Origin: Castellaniella sp. S9
GTDB lineage: Bacteria > Pseudomonadota > Gammaproteobacteria > Burkholderiales > Burkholderiaceae_B
Reading direction: 5' to 3'
Assembly: GCF_027257175.1 (NCBI RefSeq)
Contig: NZ_JAPFGD010000001.1
Location: 434,001-498,000 of the forward strand
Length of the DNA stretch: 64,000 nt
The position numbers were made by a program, and so were the translations under genes. The notes under the pieces are model-generated. The model searched no databases, had not been told where the DNA came from, and saw only the letters and a program-made list of their open reading frames with translations. Positions 17,767-27,239 of this stretch are shown here, piece by piece (within the stretch, counting starts at the first letter, position 1; every line of letters begins with the position of its first letter).

Positions 17767-18235
17767 GAACTGACCGTCGATCAGGCGCGCACGATGGCGC
17801 AGGAGTGACTGGCCGAGATGCGCAAGGGCGGCGACCCCAGCGCGGCTATCAATCAGGGCGTCATCGACCGCTGCATCATCCCCATCCTGGGGCGAATGAA
17901 GGCGCAGGATGTAAAGCGCTCCCGACGGTACGAATCCGTGCCGCCACGTCCCGATGCACCCGCCCGGAAAGGAAACCCGGCCCATCGTAGACGATGAACT
18001 GGTGCGGATCTTCCGTCACCTGGAGCATTTGGAAGCGGAAGGACTGGAGAACTATGTCATCGCGCTGGCGATCCACCTGCAATTCGAGTTCGCTGCTCGC
18101 CGCTCCGAAATCCGCCCCCTGGAACGGGACTGGGTTGATCTGGAGAAGCGTCGCGCCGTCTGGCCTGACAGCAAGACCGGCGGCATCTCCAAGCCCATGA
18201 GCGAGGACGCCTATCGGCTGCTGTCCAGCGCATCG
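17767..18235 (+). pseudogene. Decayed tyrosine recombinase (phage-type integrase)
   Basis: Two reading frames together resemble a P4/XerC-like integrase. The first (from 17767) reads ELTVDQARTMAQE, an in-frame TGA, then LAEMRKGGDPSAA and IIPILGRMKAQDVKRS, the core-binding domain. The second (from about 17940) reads NPCRHVPMHPPGKETRP, then IVDDELVRIFRHL, FAARRSEIRPLERDWVDLEKR and WPDSKTGG. This includes the first catalytic Arg and the beta-hairpin Lys. Missing are the linker between them (an apparent internal deletion with frame change) and the whole HxxR...H...Y end. With a nonsense codon, a frameshift and truncation it cannot be active. It is a footprint of past integration next to rpmG. Confidence 0.75.
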
Positions 18236-18296
18236 CGCCGAGATCCCAGACGGTGCCCGGCAAATCTGCTCGGGTGCAGCCCAACACTGGCGTTAG

Positions 18297-18431
18297 AACT
18301 TGCTCCTGATGGTGTCCCGCCCGCGCGTGTCGGACGTGGTGCACAAGAAGACCACCAAGTTCACTATTGATACGCTGGTCGAAATGTTGAGCCGCATCGG
18401 CAGGCCCGTCCGCTTGGCGGTTGGTCAGTAG
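18297..18431 (+). pseudogene. Fragment of a HigA-like XRE-family antitoxin/regulator (C-terminal part)
   Basis: About 44 codons open from a TAG at 18294 to the stop at 18429-18431. The segment NLLLMVSRPRVSDVVHKKTTKF followed by TIDTLVEMLSRIGRPVRLAV follows the pattern of the HTH_37 family: recognition helix 'T/SQPRVSDLxxGK', then 'FSLDxLVxxLxxLG', then a short strand. The N-terminal helices and any toxin partner are missing. A translation start at the ATG 18309 would leave only the recognition helix onward. I read it as a remnant brought in with the integrase. Confidence 0.55.
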
Positions 18432-18676
18432 GCACGGAGGGCTGCTTGATCGTGGATCTTTTGGATATTCCCTCGACATCGGATGGTCGGGTCAATCCGA
18501 TTTGAACGGGCATGGCGTTCTCAGAATTCCTTATTGGGATCATCATAGCTGCGCAGCGTCGTCGGGCCGCCGACGCCCGCAGCGACAGCGAAGGGCACAG
18601 ACGAAAGGCAAGATTGAAGGGTGCGGCACCACTGTGCGCGCAAAGCTAGCGTCCCGAGCTGGAGATTCAGCGCACA
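18432..18676. other. Junk-like spacer inside the accessory island
   Basis: About 245 bases between the antitoxin fragment and the first LysR gene. Short frames on both strands lack ribosome sites and recognisable families. No terminal inverted repeats or transposase pieces could be identified. It may be further debris of the element that carried the integrase. Confidence 0.4.
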
Positions 18677-19606
18677 TCAGTTGACCAACTGCGTGTCCTT
18701 GCAGACAGCCAAAATGGTGTCGCGGAGCCAGCGATGGGCGGGGTCTGCATGGAGGCGTGGGTGCCATATGGCGGATACCTTGATCGGAGGGGTACGCACC
18801 GGCAACTCGAAATGCTGAACGCCCGCACTGATGGCGGCATCATCCGCCGACCCAATGCCCAGACTCGAACGCGGGACAAGCCCGATGAGGTCTGAGTGGC
18901 GCACGATCCGCACGGCATTGGCATAGGCAGGCACGACCGTGGCAACCGTTCTGCGCAAGCCCATCTGATCAAGGGCATCATCCACTGGGCCGGAAAATTG
19001 GCGTTTGCGCGAGACGACCACATGCCGATAGCCTGCATAGCGTTTGGCCGTTACGCCTGGTCTTTCCAGGAGAGGATGACCCGTTCGACAAATACCGACG
19101 AACCGGTCTTGAAGAAGAAGCCGCGTCTTCAGTTCTGGTGCCTTGGTTCCGATCACCCCGATCTCCAAGTCGATCATGCCTTCTCGCAGCGGTTGTGCGT
19201 CCTTGTCGAACTTCGGAACGAAACGGATGCGGACACGGGGCGCGCTCTGGGCGATCACGGCCATCAGCGACGGGCCGATCAGATCGACAAACCCGTCATT
19301 GGCCCGGATCGTGAACGTTCGCTCCAAGGTCGCCACGTCTAGGACGTTACTGACGGGCTGAAGCACCGCGAGCGCATTGCGCGCAAGCTCATGCACTTGC
19401 TCGGTCAGTTGTTCCGCGTAAGGGGTTGGAACGAGTGTCCTGCCGGCCTGCACGAGCAGTTGATCCCCTGTGGCTACCCGAAGCCTGGAAAGCGCCCTGC
19501 TCATGGCCGATGGGCTTAAACCAAGCCGACGTGCCGCCCGTGTCACATTGCGCTCGGTGAGCAGCATGTCCAACGATGTGAGGAGGTTCAAATCAACGTG
19601 TCGCAT
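18677..19606 (-). CDS. LysR-type transcriptional regulator
   Basis: 309 residues from the ATG at 19606. N-terminal winged helix-turn-helix typical of the NodD/LinR branch (MRHVDLNLLTSLDMLLTERNVTRAARRLGLSPSAMSRALSRLR), then an effector-binding domain (FTIRANDGFVDLIGPSLMAVI, then DLEIGVIGTKAPEL). Divergent from the SDR gene, with a large nested inverted repeat between them, so it probably controls that gene and itself. Inducer unknown. Codon use is less GC-biased than the flanking housekeeping genes, consistent with acquisition by transfer. Confidence 0.9.
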   Translation of the reverse strand: MRHVDLNLLTSLDMLLTERNVTRAARRLGLSPSAMSRALSRLRVATGDQLLVQAGRTLVPTPYAEQLTEQVHELARNALAVLQPVSNVLDVATLERTFTIRANDGFVDLIGPSLMAVIAQSAPRVRIRFVPKFDKDAQPLREGMIDLEIGVIGTKAPELKTRLLLQDRFVGICRTGHPLLERPGVTAKRYAGYRHVVVSRKRQFSGPVDDALDQMGLRRTVATVVPAYANAVRIVRHSDLIGLVPRSSLGIGSADDAAISAGVQHFELPVRTPPIKVSAIWHPRLHADPAHRWLRDTILAVCKDTQLVN

Positions 19607-19630
19607 CACGGACAATCCCTGGGTTTTCTG

Positions 19631-19674
19631 TGCATCAGACGCAATCAATTATTGCATTACGCGCGTCTGGTGCA
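19631..19674. promoter_or_regulatory. Nested inverted repeats between LysR and SDR genes (probable LysR operator)
   Basis: Outer arms TGCATCAGACGC (19631-19642) and GCGTCTGGTGCA (19663-19674) match at 11 of 12 positions. Inside lies a second dyad, GCAAT-N5-ATTGC (19641-19655). It is in the short divergent intergenic region, where LysR regulators bind and bend DNA. Confidence 0.6.
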
Positions 19675-19730
19675 AAACATGAGGCGCATCCAGAATCAAT
19701 GTCTGTCCAGTCGCATGAAGAGGTGCAACC

Positions 19731-20447
19731 ATGACGAACTCAATCAGCCGTGAACCTCGCCCGAGCATTTTGCTCATCGGCGCTTCGCGTGGCCTTGGTG
19801 CCGCGATGTCGGCGGAATTTCTCAAAAGGGGATGGAACGTCACCGGCACCGTGCGCGGGGATGTCAGAACCGAATTGCATGATTTGGCCGATGCCCACGC
19901 AGGCCGCGTCGAGATCGAGCGACTCGACGTCACCGAACAGGCGCAGATTGCCGCATTGCGTGATCGCCTATCTGGCCGCAGCTTCGACATCCTATTCGTG
20001 AATGCCGGAACCGCGAACGCCAATCAGCACGAAACCATTGCTGACGTGTCCACGCAGGAGTTCGTGCGCGTCATGCTCACCAACGCGCTCGCACCGATGC
20101 GCGTCATCGAAGTGTTGCAGGGCTTGGTGCCTGCCAACGGCCTGATCGGCGTCATGTCGTCTGGGCAAGGCAGCATCGCCAGTAACGAGAAAGGCAAGCA
20201 TGAGGTCTATCGCGGCAGCAAGTCGGCCCTGAACCAGTACATGCGCAGCTACGCCGCTCGGCACGCGGGGGAATCCCGTGCGTTGATGTTGTTGGCTCCC
20301 GGCTGGATTCGTACCGCGCTGGGCGGGCCGGAAGCGCCGTTCAGCCTTGATGAAACCGTCCCCGACATCGTAAAGGCGCTGCTCTCGAAACGAGGAAAAC
20401 CCGGTCTGGAATACCTCGACCGCATGGGTCGAACCGTTCCTTGGTGA
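19731..20447 (+). CDS. Short-chain dehydrogenase/reductase
   Basis: 238 residues, classical SDR size. Cofactor loop GASRGLGAAM (TGxxxGIG type), NAG motif in FVNAGTAN, and the catalytic YRGSK (YxxxK) with an upstream serine in VMSSGQGS. A basic residue in the first loops (VRGD) would favour NADP(H). NAD(P)-dependent carbonyl or alcohol oxidoreductase; substrate not deducible. Divergent from a LysR gene in the accessory island, and followed at a distance by another LysR/oxidoreductase pair. Confidence 0.88.
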   Translation: MTNSISREPRPSILLIGASRGLGAAMSAEFLKRGWNVTGTVRGDVRTELHDLADAHAGRVEIERLDVTEQAQIAALRDRLSGRSFDILFVNAGTANANQHETIADVSTQEFVRVMLTNALAPMRVIEVLQGLVPANGLIGVMSSGQGSIASNEKGKHEVYRGSKSALNQYMRSYAARHAGESRALMLLAPGWIRTALGGPEAPFSLDETVPDIVKALLSKRGKPGLEYLDRMGRTVPW

Positions 20448-20614
20448 AGCGCCTGAATACCGCGAATGTCAATGAAGGGCGCCGGGCGGTGCATGGCGTC
20501 GCGCCGGTCCTGGCGGGTTGGCCGGGTTGGTTCTTGCCGCTCGCTGCCCGGCGCTGCCCGACGCGGAGGCCGTGCGGGACGACTCGGCGTGCGTTTCGGT
20601 GCATAGCGTCGTTC

Positions 20615-21493
20615 TCAGCCAGAGAGCACGAGCAAATCGTCGGGATACTGGTTGCTCATGAAATCCACGAACGCGCGAACCTTCGGGCTGGGCAGGCGGC
20701 GGGACGTGTGCAGCACCCACAGTTCGACATCCCTGCCGGCCGATCCCCACTGCACGAGTTCACCGCTGGCCAGCAGCGTCCAGATGATGGATTGCGGCAG
20801 CAGCGCCACGCCCGCACCGGCAAGAATGGCATCGCGGATCGTCAACAGAGATGAGGCGCGCAGCACCGGCTGCGGCTCGATGGTGAAACGGGCACCGTCG
20901 ATGGACCAGGATTCGCCCGCATACGTGGGCAGCACGACGGCAGGAACCCGGACGGGCTTCCTGCTCCCGCCTGTCGGCATCGGCACCGAAGGCGCAGCGG
21001 CGATCACCAGGCGGTCCTTGGCGATGCACCGGCCCACCAGCGTGCTGTCCTTGCTCGGGTTGATGCGGATCGCGACGTCGAAATGCTCATCCACGAGATC
21101 GATGACACGATCCTCCGACACCACCTCCAGTTGCACTTCGGGATAGGTGGCCAGGAATTGCGCAGCAAGGCGCCCGAGCGCCAGTTGGGAGAACAGCAGC
21201 GGCGCGGCGACCCGCAGGCGGCCCCGGGGGATGGCGAGCCCTTCACGTGCCGCGGCCATGGCATCGGCGACTTCGTGCATGGGCTCTTCGGTTCGGCTGG
21301 CCAACAATCGTCCGGCCTCCGTGAGGGCGAGGCCGCCGGCGCCGCGCTCCAGGAGCCGGACACCCAATGCGTCTTCCAGGCCGGCGATGCGACGGGACAA
21401 GGTGGCTTTCGAGCGGCCGCTGGCGCGACTGGCCTTCCCCAAGCCGCCGTGAACCGCCACCAGGTTGAAGTCTTCAAGGGCATTGAGATTCAT
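20615..21493 (-). CDS. LysR-type transcriptional regulator (CrgA/AaeR-like branch)
   Basis: 292 residues from the ATG at 21493; the open frame continues upstream to 21571 but those codons look like promoter DNA. Helix-turn-helix: LEDFNLVAVHGGLGKASRASGRSKATLSRRIAGLEDALGVRLLER. Effector domain: GRLRVAAPLLFSQLALGRLAAQFLATYPEVQLEV and FDVAIRINPSKDSTLVGR, close to the branch that often controls neighbouring oxidoreductases. Divergent from the Old Yellow Enzyme gene across 102 bp, which argues that it regulates it. Confidence 0.9.
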   Translation of the reverse strand: MNLNALEDFNLVAVHGGLGKASRASGRSKATLSRRIAGLEDALGVRLLERGAGGLALTEAGRLLASRTEEPMHEVADAMAAAREGLAIPRGRLRVAAPLLFSQLALGRLAAQFLATYPEVQLEVVSEDRVIDLVDEHFDVAIRINPSKDSTLVGRCIAKDRLVIAAAPSVPMPTGGSRKPVRVPAVVLPTYAGESWSIDGARFTIEPQPVLRASSLLTIRDAILAGAGVALLPQSIIWTLLASGELVQWGSAGRDVELWVLHTSRRLPSPKVRAFVDFMSNQYPDDLLVLSG

Positions 21494-21507
21494 GTGTTTT
21501 GAAACCG

Positions 21508-21520
21508 AGACGATCTGTCT
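21508..21520. promoter_or_regulatory. Candidate operator between LysR and Old Yellow Enzyme genes
   Basis: Short dyad AGAC-GATCT-GTCT in the 102-bp AT-rich divergent region. Position and symmetry suit a LysR or redox-regulator site, but the arms are only four bases. Confidence 0.3.
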
Positions 21521-21595
21521 AGTAAATATGGTCTTTGTTTTGTTTATGGGACTCCTTACAGTGTAGGGCAAATCACTCAGCCCGAGGACTCTCCA

Positions 21596-22669
21596 ATGGA
21601 CACACTATTCACTCCCGTTCGTGTCGGACGCTATGTGCTGCCGAACCGCTTGGTCATGGCGCCGATGACCCGCTCGCGCGCCCAGTCCGACGGCACGCCG
21701 GGGGAATTGGCCGCCGACTACTACGCTCAGCGCGCCAGCGTTGCGCTCATCATTACCGAGGGGACCCAGCCGTCGGACGATGGTCAGGGCTATCTGGCGA
21801 CACCGGGCATTTACACCGACGCGCATGTCGCCGGCTGGCGAAAGGTTGCGGCTGCCGTGCACGGGCAGGGAGGGCATGTCTTCATCCAGCTCATGCATGC
21901 CGGCCGCATGTCGCACCCGGACAATACGCCGCATCACCGTCAGGCCGTTGCGCCGTCGGCCATTGCGCCGGGTGCGCAGATGTTCACGCCCAAGGGTTTG
22001 CAGGACATCCCCGCACCGCGTGCGCTGACCGCGGCAGAGGTACGTCAGACGGTGGCCGACTTCCGCATCGCGGCACGCCGCGCGATCGAGGCCGGGGCCG
22101 ATGGCGTCGAGCTCCATGGCGCGAATGCCTACCTGGTCCAACAATTCTTTGCGCCCAGCGCCAACACGCGCTCCGACGAATACGGTGGCTCGGTCGAGAA
22201 CCGGACCCGCTTCGCTCTCGAAGCCATCGATGCGATCGTCGATGAGATCGGTGCCGACAGGACGGCGATCCGCCTGTCGCCCGGTACGACGCTATGGGGC
22301 ATCGACGAAGGCGCCGACGGACCGGATCTCTATCGCTGCCTCGTCGCTGCACTCGACCAGCGCAGACTGGCCTACCTGCACGTCGTTCATCAGGGCGACG
22401 AACAACTTCTGGCCAAAATCCGCGGCCTCTGGAGCGGCGCGCTGATCCTGAACCGGGCGGGCCGCCCGCGCGACCAGATAGGGACGGACATCGCCTGCGG
22501 ACTGGCCGAGCTGGAATCCTACGGCCAACTGGTGCTGGCGAATCCGGATTTCGTTAGCCGGGTAAAGACCCATGCGCCGATGAACAGCGCCGACCGCAGC
22601 ACATTCTTTGGAGGCACGGCTCGGGGCTATACCGACTACCCTGCATTGAACAAAACCGAAGCGGCTTGA
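21596..22669 (+). CDS. Old Yellow Enzyme family alkene reductase (NemA-like)
   Basis: 357 residues, the usual length. FMN-dependent, NAD(P)H-using reductase of activated C=C bonds (enones, maleimides) and some nitro compounds. Family marks: LPNRLVMAPMTRSRA at the start, FIQLMHAGRMSHP, VELHGANAYLVQQFF (His/Asn-type substrate pair as H-x-x-N), the phosphate-binding SDEYGGSVENRTRF, and the late SYGQLVLANPDFVSR. Divergent from its likely LysR regulator. Probably detoxifies electrophiles; it is not part of the flanking conserved operons. Confidence 0.93.
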   Translation: MDTLFTPVRVGRYVLPNRLVMAPMTRSRAQSDGTPGELAADYYAQRASVALIITEGTQPSDDGQGYLATPGIYTDAHVAGWRKVAAAVHGQGGHVFIQLMHAGRMSHPDNTPHHRQAVAPSAIAPGAQMFTPKGLQDIPAPRALTAAEVRQTVADFRIAARRAIEAGADGVELHGANAYLVQQFFAPSANTRSDEYGGSVENRTRFALEAIDAIVDEIGADRTAIRLSPGTTLWGIDEGADGPDLYRCLVAALDQRRLAYLHVVHQGDEQLLAKIRGLWSGALILNRAGRPRDQIGTDIACGLAELESYGQLVLANPDFVSRVKTHAPMNSADRSTFFGGTARGYTDYPALNKTEAA

Positions 22670-22873
22670 GGCAAAGCACTGCCTTCGGAGTGTCCTGCAA
22701 CTCGACGAGCACATGGCGGGACGTCATTGCCAGACGCCCTGGAGTGTCTGACACCAGTCATTTTTTTGGCGCCCGGCCGACGAAAAGCACCCGCGCGGCG
22801 CCCGACCCCGGCGACACAGCACGGTACAATGACGGGTTGCTTGATCCGACCCACCCCACATCCCGACAAATCC

Positions 22874-25525
22874 ATGCAGGAACGCTACATCCCGACCGAA
22901 GTCGAAACCGATGCCCAGGCGCACTGGCGCGCGGGCGACGTCTACCGCGTCACCGAGGACGCCCGCGACGCCCAGGGCACGCCCAAGCCCAAGTTCTATG
23001 CCTGCTCGATGCTGCCCTACCCCAGTGGCAAGCTGCACATGGGCCACGTGCGCAACTACACCATCAACGACATGATGACCCGCCAGTTGCGCATGCGCGG
23101 ATACAACGTCCTGATGCCCATGGGCTGGGACGCCTTCGGGATGCCGGCCGAGAACGCCGCGATGAAATCCGGCGTGCCGCCCGCCCAGTGGACCTACGAC
23201 AATATCGCTTACATGAAAAAGCAGATGCAGTCGATGGGCCTGGCGATCGACTGGTCGCGCGAGATGTGCGCCTGCGATCCCAAATACTACAAGTGGAACC
23301 AGTGGCTGTTCCTCAAGATGCTGGAAAAAGGCATCGCCTACCGCAAGACCCAGGTCGTCAACTGGGACCCGGTCGACCAGACCGTGCTGGCCAACGAACA
23401 GGTGATCGACGGGCGCGGCTGGCGCTCGGGCGCGCCCGTCGAGAAACGCGAGATTCCCGGCTATTACCTGCGCATCACGGACTATGCCGACGAGCTCCTC
23501 GACACGCTCGAGGACGGCCTGCCCGGGTGGCCCGAGCGCGTGCGCCTGATGCAGGAAAACTGGATCGGCAAGAGCGAAGGCGTGCGCTTCGCCTTCCGGC
23601 ATGACATCCGCGACACCGACGGCAGCCTGATCCAGGACGGCCTGCTGCACGTATTCACCACGCGCGCGGACACCATCATGGGCGTGACCTTCTGCGCCGT
23701 GGCCCCCGAGCACCCGCTGGCGGCGCGCGCCGCGCGCGACCAGCCGGCGATCGCGGCCTTCATCGAGGCTTGCCGGCACGGCGGCACCACCGAGGCCGAG
23801 CTCGCCACCCGCGAAAAGGAAGGCATGGACACCGGCCTGACGGCCATTCATCCCCTCAGCGGCGAGCCCGTGCCGATCTGGGTCGGCAACTACGTCCTCA
23901 TGAGCTACGGCGACGGTGCGGTGATGGGTGTGCCCGCCCACGACGAGCGCGACTTCGCCTTTGCCTTGAAATACGGCCTGCCGATCCGCCAGGTGATCGC
24001 CGCCGAAGGCCGCGAGTACTCCACCACGGCCTGGCAGGACTGGTACGCCGACAAGCAGATCGGCCATACCGTCGCCTCCGGCAAATATGACGGCCTGGGC
24101 ACCGCCGAGGCGATCCGCGCCGTGGCCGCCGACCTGCAGGCCATGGGCCTGGGCGAGCCCCGCAGCACCTGGCGCCTGCGCGACTGGGGCATTTCGCGCC
24201 AGCGCTATTGGGGCACGCCGATCCCCATCATCCACTGCGAGGACTGCGGCCCCGTGCCCGTGCCCGAGCACGACCTGCCGGTGATCCTGCCCGAGGACCT
24301 CGTGCCCGACGGCAGCGGCAACCCCCTGGCCAAGCACGAAGGCTTCCTGACATGCCAGTGCCCGCGCTGCGGCAAGGCCGCGCGCCGCGAGACCGACACC
24401 ATGGACACCTTCGTGGATTCGTCCTGGTATTTCATGCGCTATACCTCGCCGGGCAACGACACCGCCATGGTCGATGCGCGCAACGATTACTGGATGCCGA
24501 TGGACCAATACATCGGCGGCATCGAGCACGCAGTCCTGCACCTGCTGTATGCCCGGTTCTGGACGCGCGTCATGCGCGACCTGGGCCTGCTGAAATTCTC
24601 CGAGCCCTTCACCCGCCTGCTGTGCCAGGGCATGGTGCTCAACCATATCTATTCGCGCAAGAACGCCCGCGGCGGCATCGAATATTTCTGGCCCGAGCAG
24701 GTCGAGAACATCCGCGACGACAAGGGCACGATCGTCGGCGCGCGCCTGAAATCGGACGGCTCGCCGGTCGACTACGGCGGCATCGGCACGATGTCCAAAT
24801 CCAAGAACAACGGCGTCGATCCGCAATCCCTGATCGACGGGCTGGGCGCCGACACCGCGCGGCTGTTCGTCATGTTCGCCAGCCCGCCGGAACAGACCCT
24901 CGAATGGTCGGACTCCGGCGTCGAGGGCGCCCATCGCTTCCTGCGCCGCCTCTGGGCGCTGTGCCACAGCCACGCTCGGGACATCCGCGACGCCGCCGGC
25001 GCCGCGGCCGACTGGACGACCGCAGCCCCCGCCGACCGGGACCTGCGACGCCAGATCCACACCCTGCTCAAGCAGGCCGACTACGACTACCAGCGCATCC
25101 AGTACAACACCGTCGTCTCGGCGGCGATGAAGATGCTCAACGCGCTCGAGGCCGCCGGCGCGGCCTCGGCCGGCGGGCCCGCACTGGCCGAAGGCATGTC
25201 GATCCTGCTGCGCGTGCTGTATCCGGTCGTGCCCCATATCACGTGGCGGCTGTGGCGCGATCTCGGCCTGGCCGACCAATGGGGCGATCTGCTCGATGCC
25301 CCCTGGCCCCAGGTGGACGAGGACGCCCTGCGCGCCGACCGTATCGAGCTCGTCCTGCAGGTCAACGGCAAGGTCCGGGCCCAACTCACCGTCGACCCGG
25401 ACGCCGACAAGGCCGGCATCGAGGCCCAGGCCCGCGGCCACGAGGCCGTCGGGCGCTTTCTGGAAGGCCGCGAGCCCAAGCGCGTCATCATCGTTCCCGG
25501 CCGCCTGGTCAACGTCGTAGGATAG
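22874..25525 (+). CDS. leuS: Leucyl-tRNA synthetase
   Basis: 883 residues from the ATG at 22874, typical bacterial length; in-frame upstream codons to 22727 are promoter DNA. Class I signatures: HIGH as [20 protein letters not shown] as [12 protein letters not shown]. The editing (CP1) domain is present, with [20 protein letters not shown] plausible -10 (TACAAT, 22825-22830) lies 45 bases upstream, with a weak -35. First gene of the conserved run leuS-lptE-holA, which is separated from rpmG by the accessory island. Confidence 0.98.
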   Translation: MQERYIPTEVETDAQAHWRAGDVYRVTEDARDAQGTPKPKFYACSMLPYPSGKLHMGHVRNYTINDMMTRQLRMRGYNVLMPMGWDAFGMPAENAAMKSGVPPAQWTYDNIAYMKKQMQSMGLAIDWSREMCACDPKYYKWNQWLFLKMLEKGIAYRKTQVVNWDPVDQTVLANEQVIDGRGWRSGAPVEKREIPGYYLRITDYADELLDTLEDGLPGWPERVRLMQENWIGKSEGVRFAFRHDIRDTDGSLIQDGLLHVFTTRADTIMGVTFCAVAPEHPLAARAARDQPAIAAFIEACRHGGTTEAELATREKEGMDTGLTAIHPLSGEPVPIWVGNYVLMSYGDGAVMGVPAHDERDFAFALKYGLPIRQVIAAEGREYSTTAWQDWYADKQIGHTVASGKYDGLGTAEAIRAVAADLQAMGLGEPRSTWRLRDWGISRQRYWGTPIPIIHCEDCGPVPVPEHDLPVILPEDLVPDGSGNPLAKHEGFLTCQCPRCGKAARRETDTMDTFVDSSWYFMRYTSPGNDTAMVDARNDYWMPMDQYIGGIEHAVLHLLYARFWTRVMRDLGLLKFSEPFTRLLCQGMVLNHIYSRKNARGGIEYFWPEQVENIRDDKGTIVGARLKSDGSPVDYGGIGTMSKSKNNGVDPQSLIDGLGADTARLFVMFASPPEQTLEWSDSGVEGAHRFLRRLWALCHSHARDIRDAAGAAADWTTAAPADRDLRRQIHTLLKQADYDYQRIQYNTVVSAAMKMLNALEAAGAASAGGPALAEGMSILLRVLYPVVPHITWRLWRDLGLADQWGDLLDAPWPQVDEDALRADRIELVLQVNGKVRAQLTVDPDADKAGIEAQARGHEAVGRFLEGREPKRVIIVPGRLVNVVG

Positions 25526-25529
25526 CCCC

Positions 25530-26165
25530 ATGGCCCCCTTCCCGCCCGTCCGCCACCGGTCCCGTCTGTTCCTGGCCGCCGCCCTGGCGCTGTGCACCGT
25601 GCTGGCCGCTTGCGGCTTCCATCTGAAGGGGGCCACGCCCGTGCCCTTCAAGACGCTCTATACCAACATCAACCTGGATACGGAATTCGGCGCGCGCCTG
25701 CAGCGCACCATCCTGTCGAATTCGCCCGACACCCGCTTCACCGGCCGCCGCTCCGAGGCCGACGCCTACCTGCATCAGATCTCGGACGAGCAGAACCTGC
25801 GCCAGGTGTCCCTGGACGCCGAGGGCCGCGTCGAGGAATACGAGCTCGAACTGATCTTCACCTTCGAGGTCCTGGACCGCGCAGGCCACCTGATCCTGCC
25901 GCCGACTACGCTGCACAGCCTGCGCGAACTGCCCTACAACGAACGCATCGTCCAGGCCAAGGAAAGCGAGATCACCCGCACCTTCGCCAATATGCGCAAT
26001 GGGCTGATCGACCAGATCCTGCGGCGCCTGAGCGCCCCCGAGATCGCCAACGCCTATGCCGACGCCGCCAACCGCCCGGTGGTCGAGGCCCCCTCCGAGC
26101 CGGCGCCCGCCGGGCCGCCGGCCAGCCCGCTGTCGCGGCCGGGATCGCCGGCCACCTATCCCTGA
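25530..26165 (+). CDS. lptE: LPS-assembly lipoprotein LptE
   Basis: 211 residues with a lipoprotein signal peptide (LAAALALCTVLAACGF; lipidated Cys is C28). It plugs LptD in the outer membrane and helps deliver lipopolysaccharide to the cell surface. CGFHLKGATPVPFKTLY is the typical LptE opening. The C-terminus has a proline/alanine-rich extension beyond the core fold. It starts four bases after leuS, within the leuS-lptE-holA operon. Confidence 0.94.
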   Translation: MAPFPPVRHRSRLFLAAALALCTVLAACGFHLKGATPVPFKTLYTNINLDTEFGARLQRTILSNSPDTRFTGRRSEADAYLHQISDEQNLRQVSLDAEGRVEEYELELIFTFEVLDRAGHLILPPTTLHSLRELPYNERIVQAKESEITRTFANMRNGLIDQILRRLSAPEIANAYADAANRPVVEAPSEPAPAGPPASPLSRPGSPATYP

Positions 26166-26169
26166 GGCC

Positions 26170-27225
26170 ATGAGCCGCGGCCCGGATCCCGACCGCTACG
26201 TCGCACAGCTGGCGTCGGCACAGACGCTGGCGCCCTGCACGGTGATCAGCGGGGACGAGATCCTGCTCGCCACCGAGGCGGGCGACGCCCTGCGCGCCGC
26301 CGCCGCGCGCCTGGGCTGCTCCGAGCGCACGCGCCTGGTCATGGACGCGCGCGGCGACTGGAGCGCCGTCCTGGCCGCCACCCAGAACACCTCGCTGTTC
26401 GGCGACCTGAGGCTGCTCGAGATCAGCCTGCCCACGGGCAAGCCCGGCAAGGCCGGCGGCGAAACCCTGCAGCGGCTGGCGGCCCTCGCCCGGGAGGGAC
26501 GGCTGCCGGACGTGCGCATCGTGGTCCATCTGCCCGGCCTGGACCGCGCCACCCAGCAAAGCAAATGGGCACAGGCCCTGCGGCAGGCCGCCCTGTGGGT
26601 GGACGTCCCCACGGTCGGCCGCGAAGCCCTGCCCGCCTGGATCGCCGCCCGCCTCGCCCGCCAAGGGCAGGACATGGCGCGCGAGGCCCTGGAATGGGTG
26701 GCCGACAAGGTCGAGGGCAATCTGCTGGCGGCCCACCAGGAGGTGCAAAAGCTCGGCCTGCTCCATCCGCCCGGGCCTATTTCCCTCGAGCAGGTCCAGG
26801 CCGCCGTCCTCAACGTGGCGCGCTACAACGTATTCGACTTGCGCGATGCGATGCTGCTGGGCCGGGCCGAACGCGCCTTGTCGGTCCTCGAGGGCCTGCG
26901 GGCCGAGGGCGAGGCCTTGCTGCTGGTATTATGGGCGGTGGGCGAGGAAATCCGCATCCTCGGCCGCCTGTCCGAGGCGCAGCGCGCCCGCCAGGGCATC
27001 GATGCGCTGCTGCGCAAGCACCGGCTGTTCGGCCCGCGCGAGCGCCTGGCCCGTCAGGCACTCGACCGCGTGCCGCCCGGCGCCTGGCCGGCCGCCGTGC
27101 GGCACGTCCAGGAAATCGACTGCCTGATCAAGGGCGTGCCCGTCGCAGGCAGGCTGTCCGATCCCTGGGATGAACTGGCCCGCCTGGTCATGCGCATTGC
27201 GGTGGCCGGCGCACCGCGTCCCTGA
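26170..27225 (+). CDS. holA: DNA polymerase III subunit delta
   Basis: 351 residues from the ATG at 26170, four bases after lptE. Clamp-loader subunit that opens the beta clamp. The N-terminal AAA+-like domain lacks a P-loop, as expected ([19 protein letters not shown]). Characteristic segments are [16 protein letters not shown] and [25 protein letters not shown] (the 'GNLLAAxQEIxKL' helix). C-terminal collar helices follow. Confidence 0.95.
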   Translation: MSRGPDPDRYVAQLASAQTLAPCTVISGDEILLATEAGDALRAAAARLGCSERTRLVMDARGDWSAVLAATQNTSLFGDLRLLEISLPTGKPGKAGGETLQRLAALAREGRLPDVRIVVHLPGLDRATQQSKWAQALRQAALWVDVPTVGREALPAWIAARLARQGQDMAREALEWVADKVEGNLLAAHQEVQKLGLLHPPGPISLEQVQAAVLNVARYNVFDLRDAMLLGRAERALSVLEGLRAEGEALLLVLWAVGEEIRILGRLSEAQRARQGIDALLRKHRLFGPRERLARQALDRVPPGAWPAAVRHVQEIDCLIKGVPVAGRLSDPWDELARLVMRIAVAGAPRP

Positions 27226-27239
27226 ACCGTCCTGACACC

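Noticed and set aside
17753-18676. tRNA or attachment site expected beside an integrase
   Set aside because: No tRNA-like cloverleaf or TTC-arm sequence was found on either strand, and no paired direct repeats could be matched to the island's right end by eye.
22670-22873. T-box or amino-acid leader ahead of leuS
   Set aside because: Only a weak five-base-pair hairpin and a possible -10 can be seen; no leucine-codon leader peptide or conserved T-box sequence.
22724-25651. 975-codon open frame antisense to leuS
   Set aside because: leuS on the plus strand has all class I synthetase motifs; the antisense translation is Gly/Val/His-rich with no family features.
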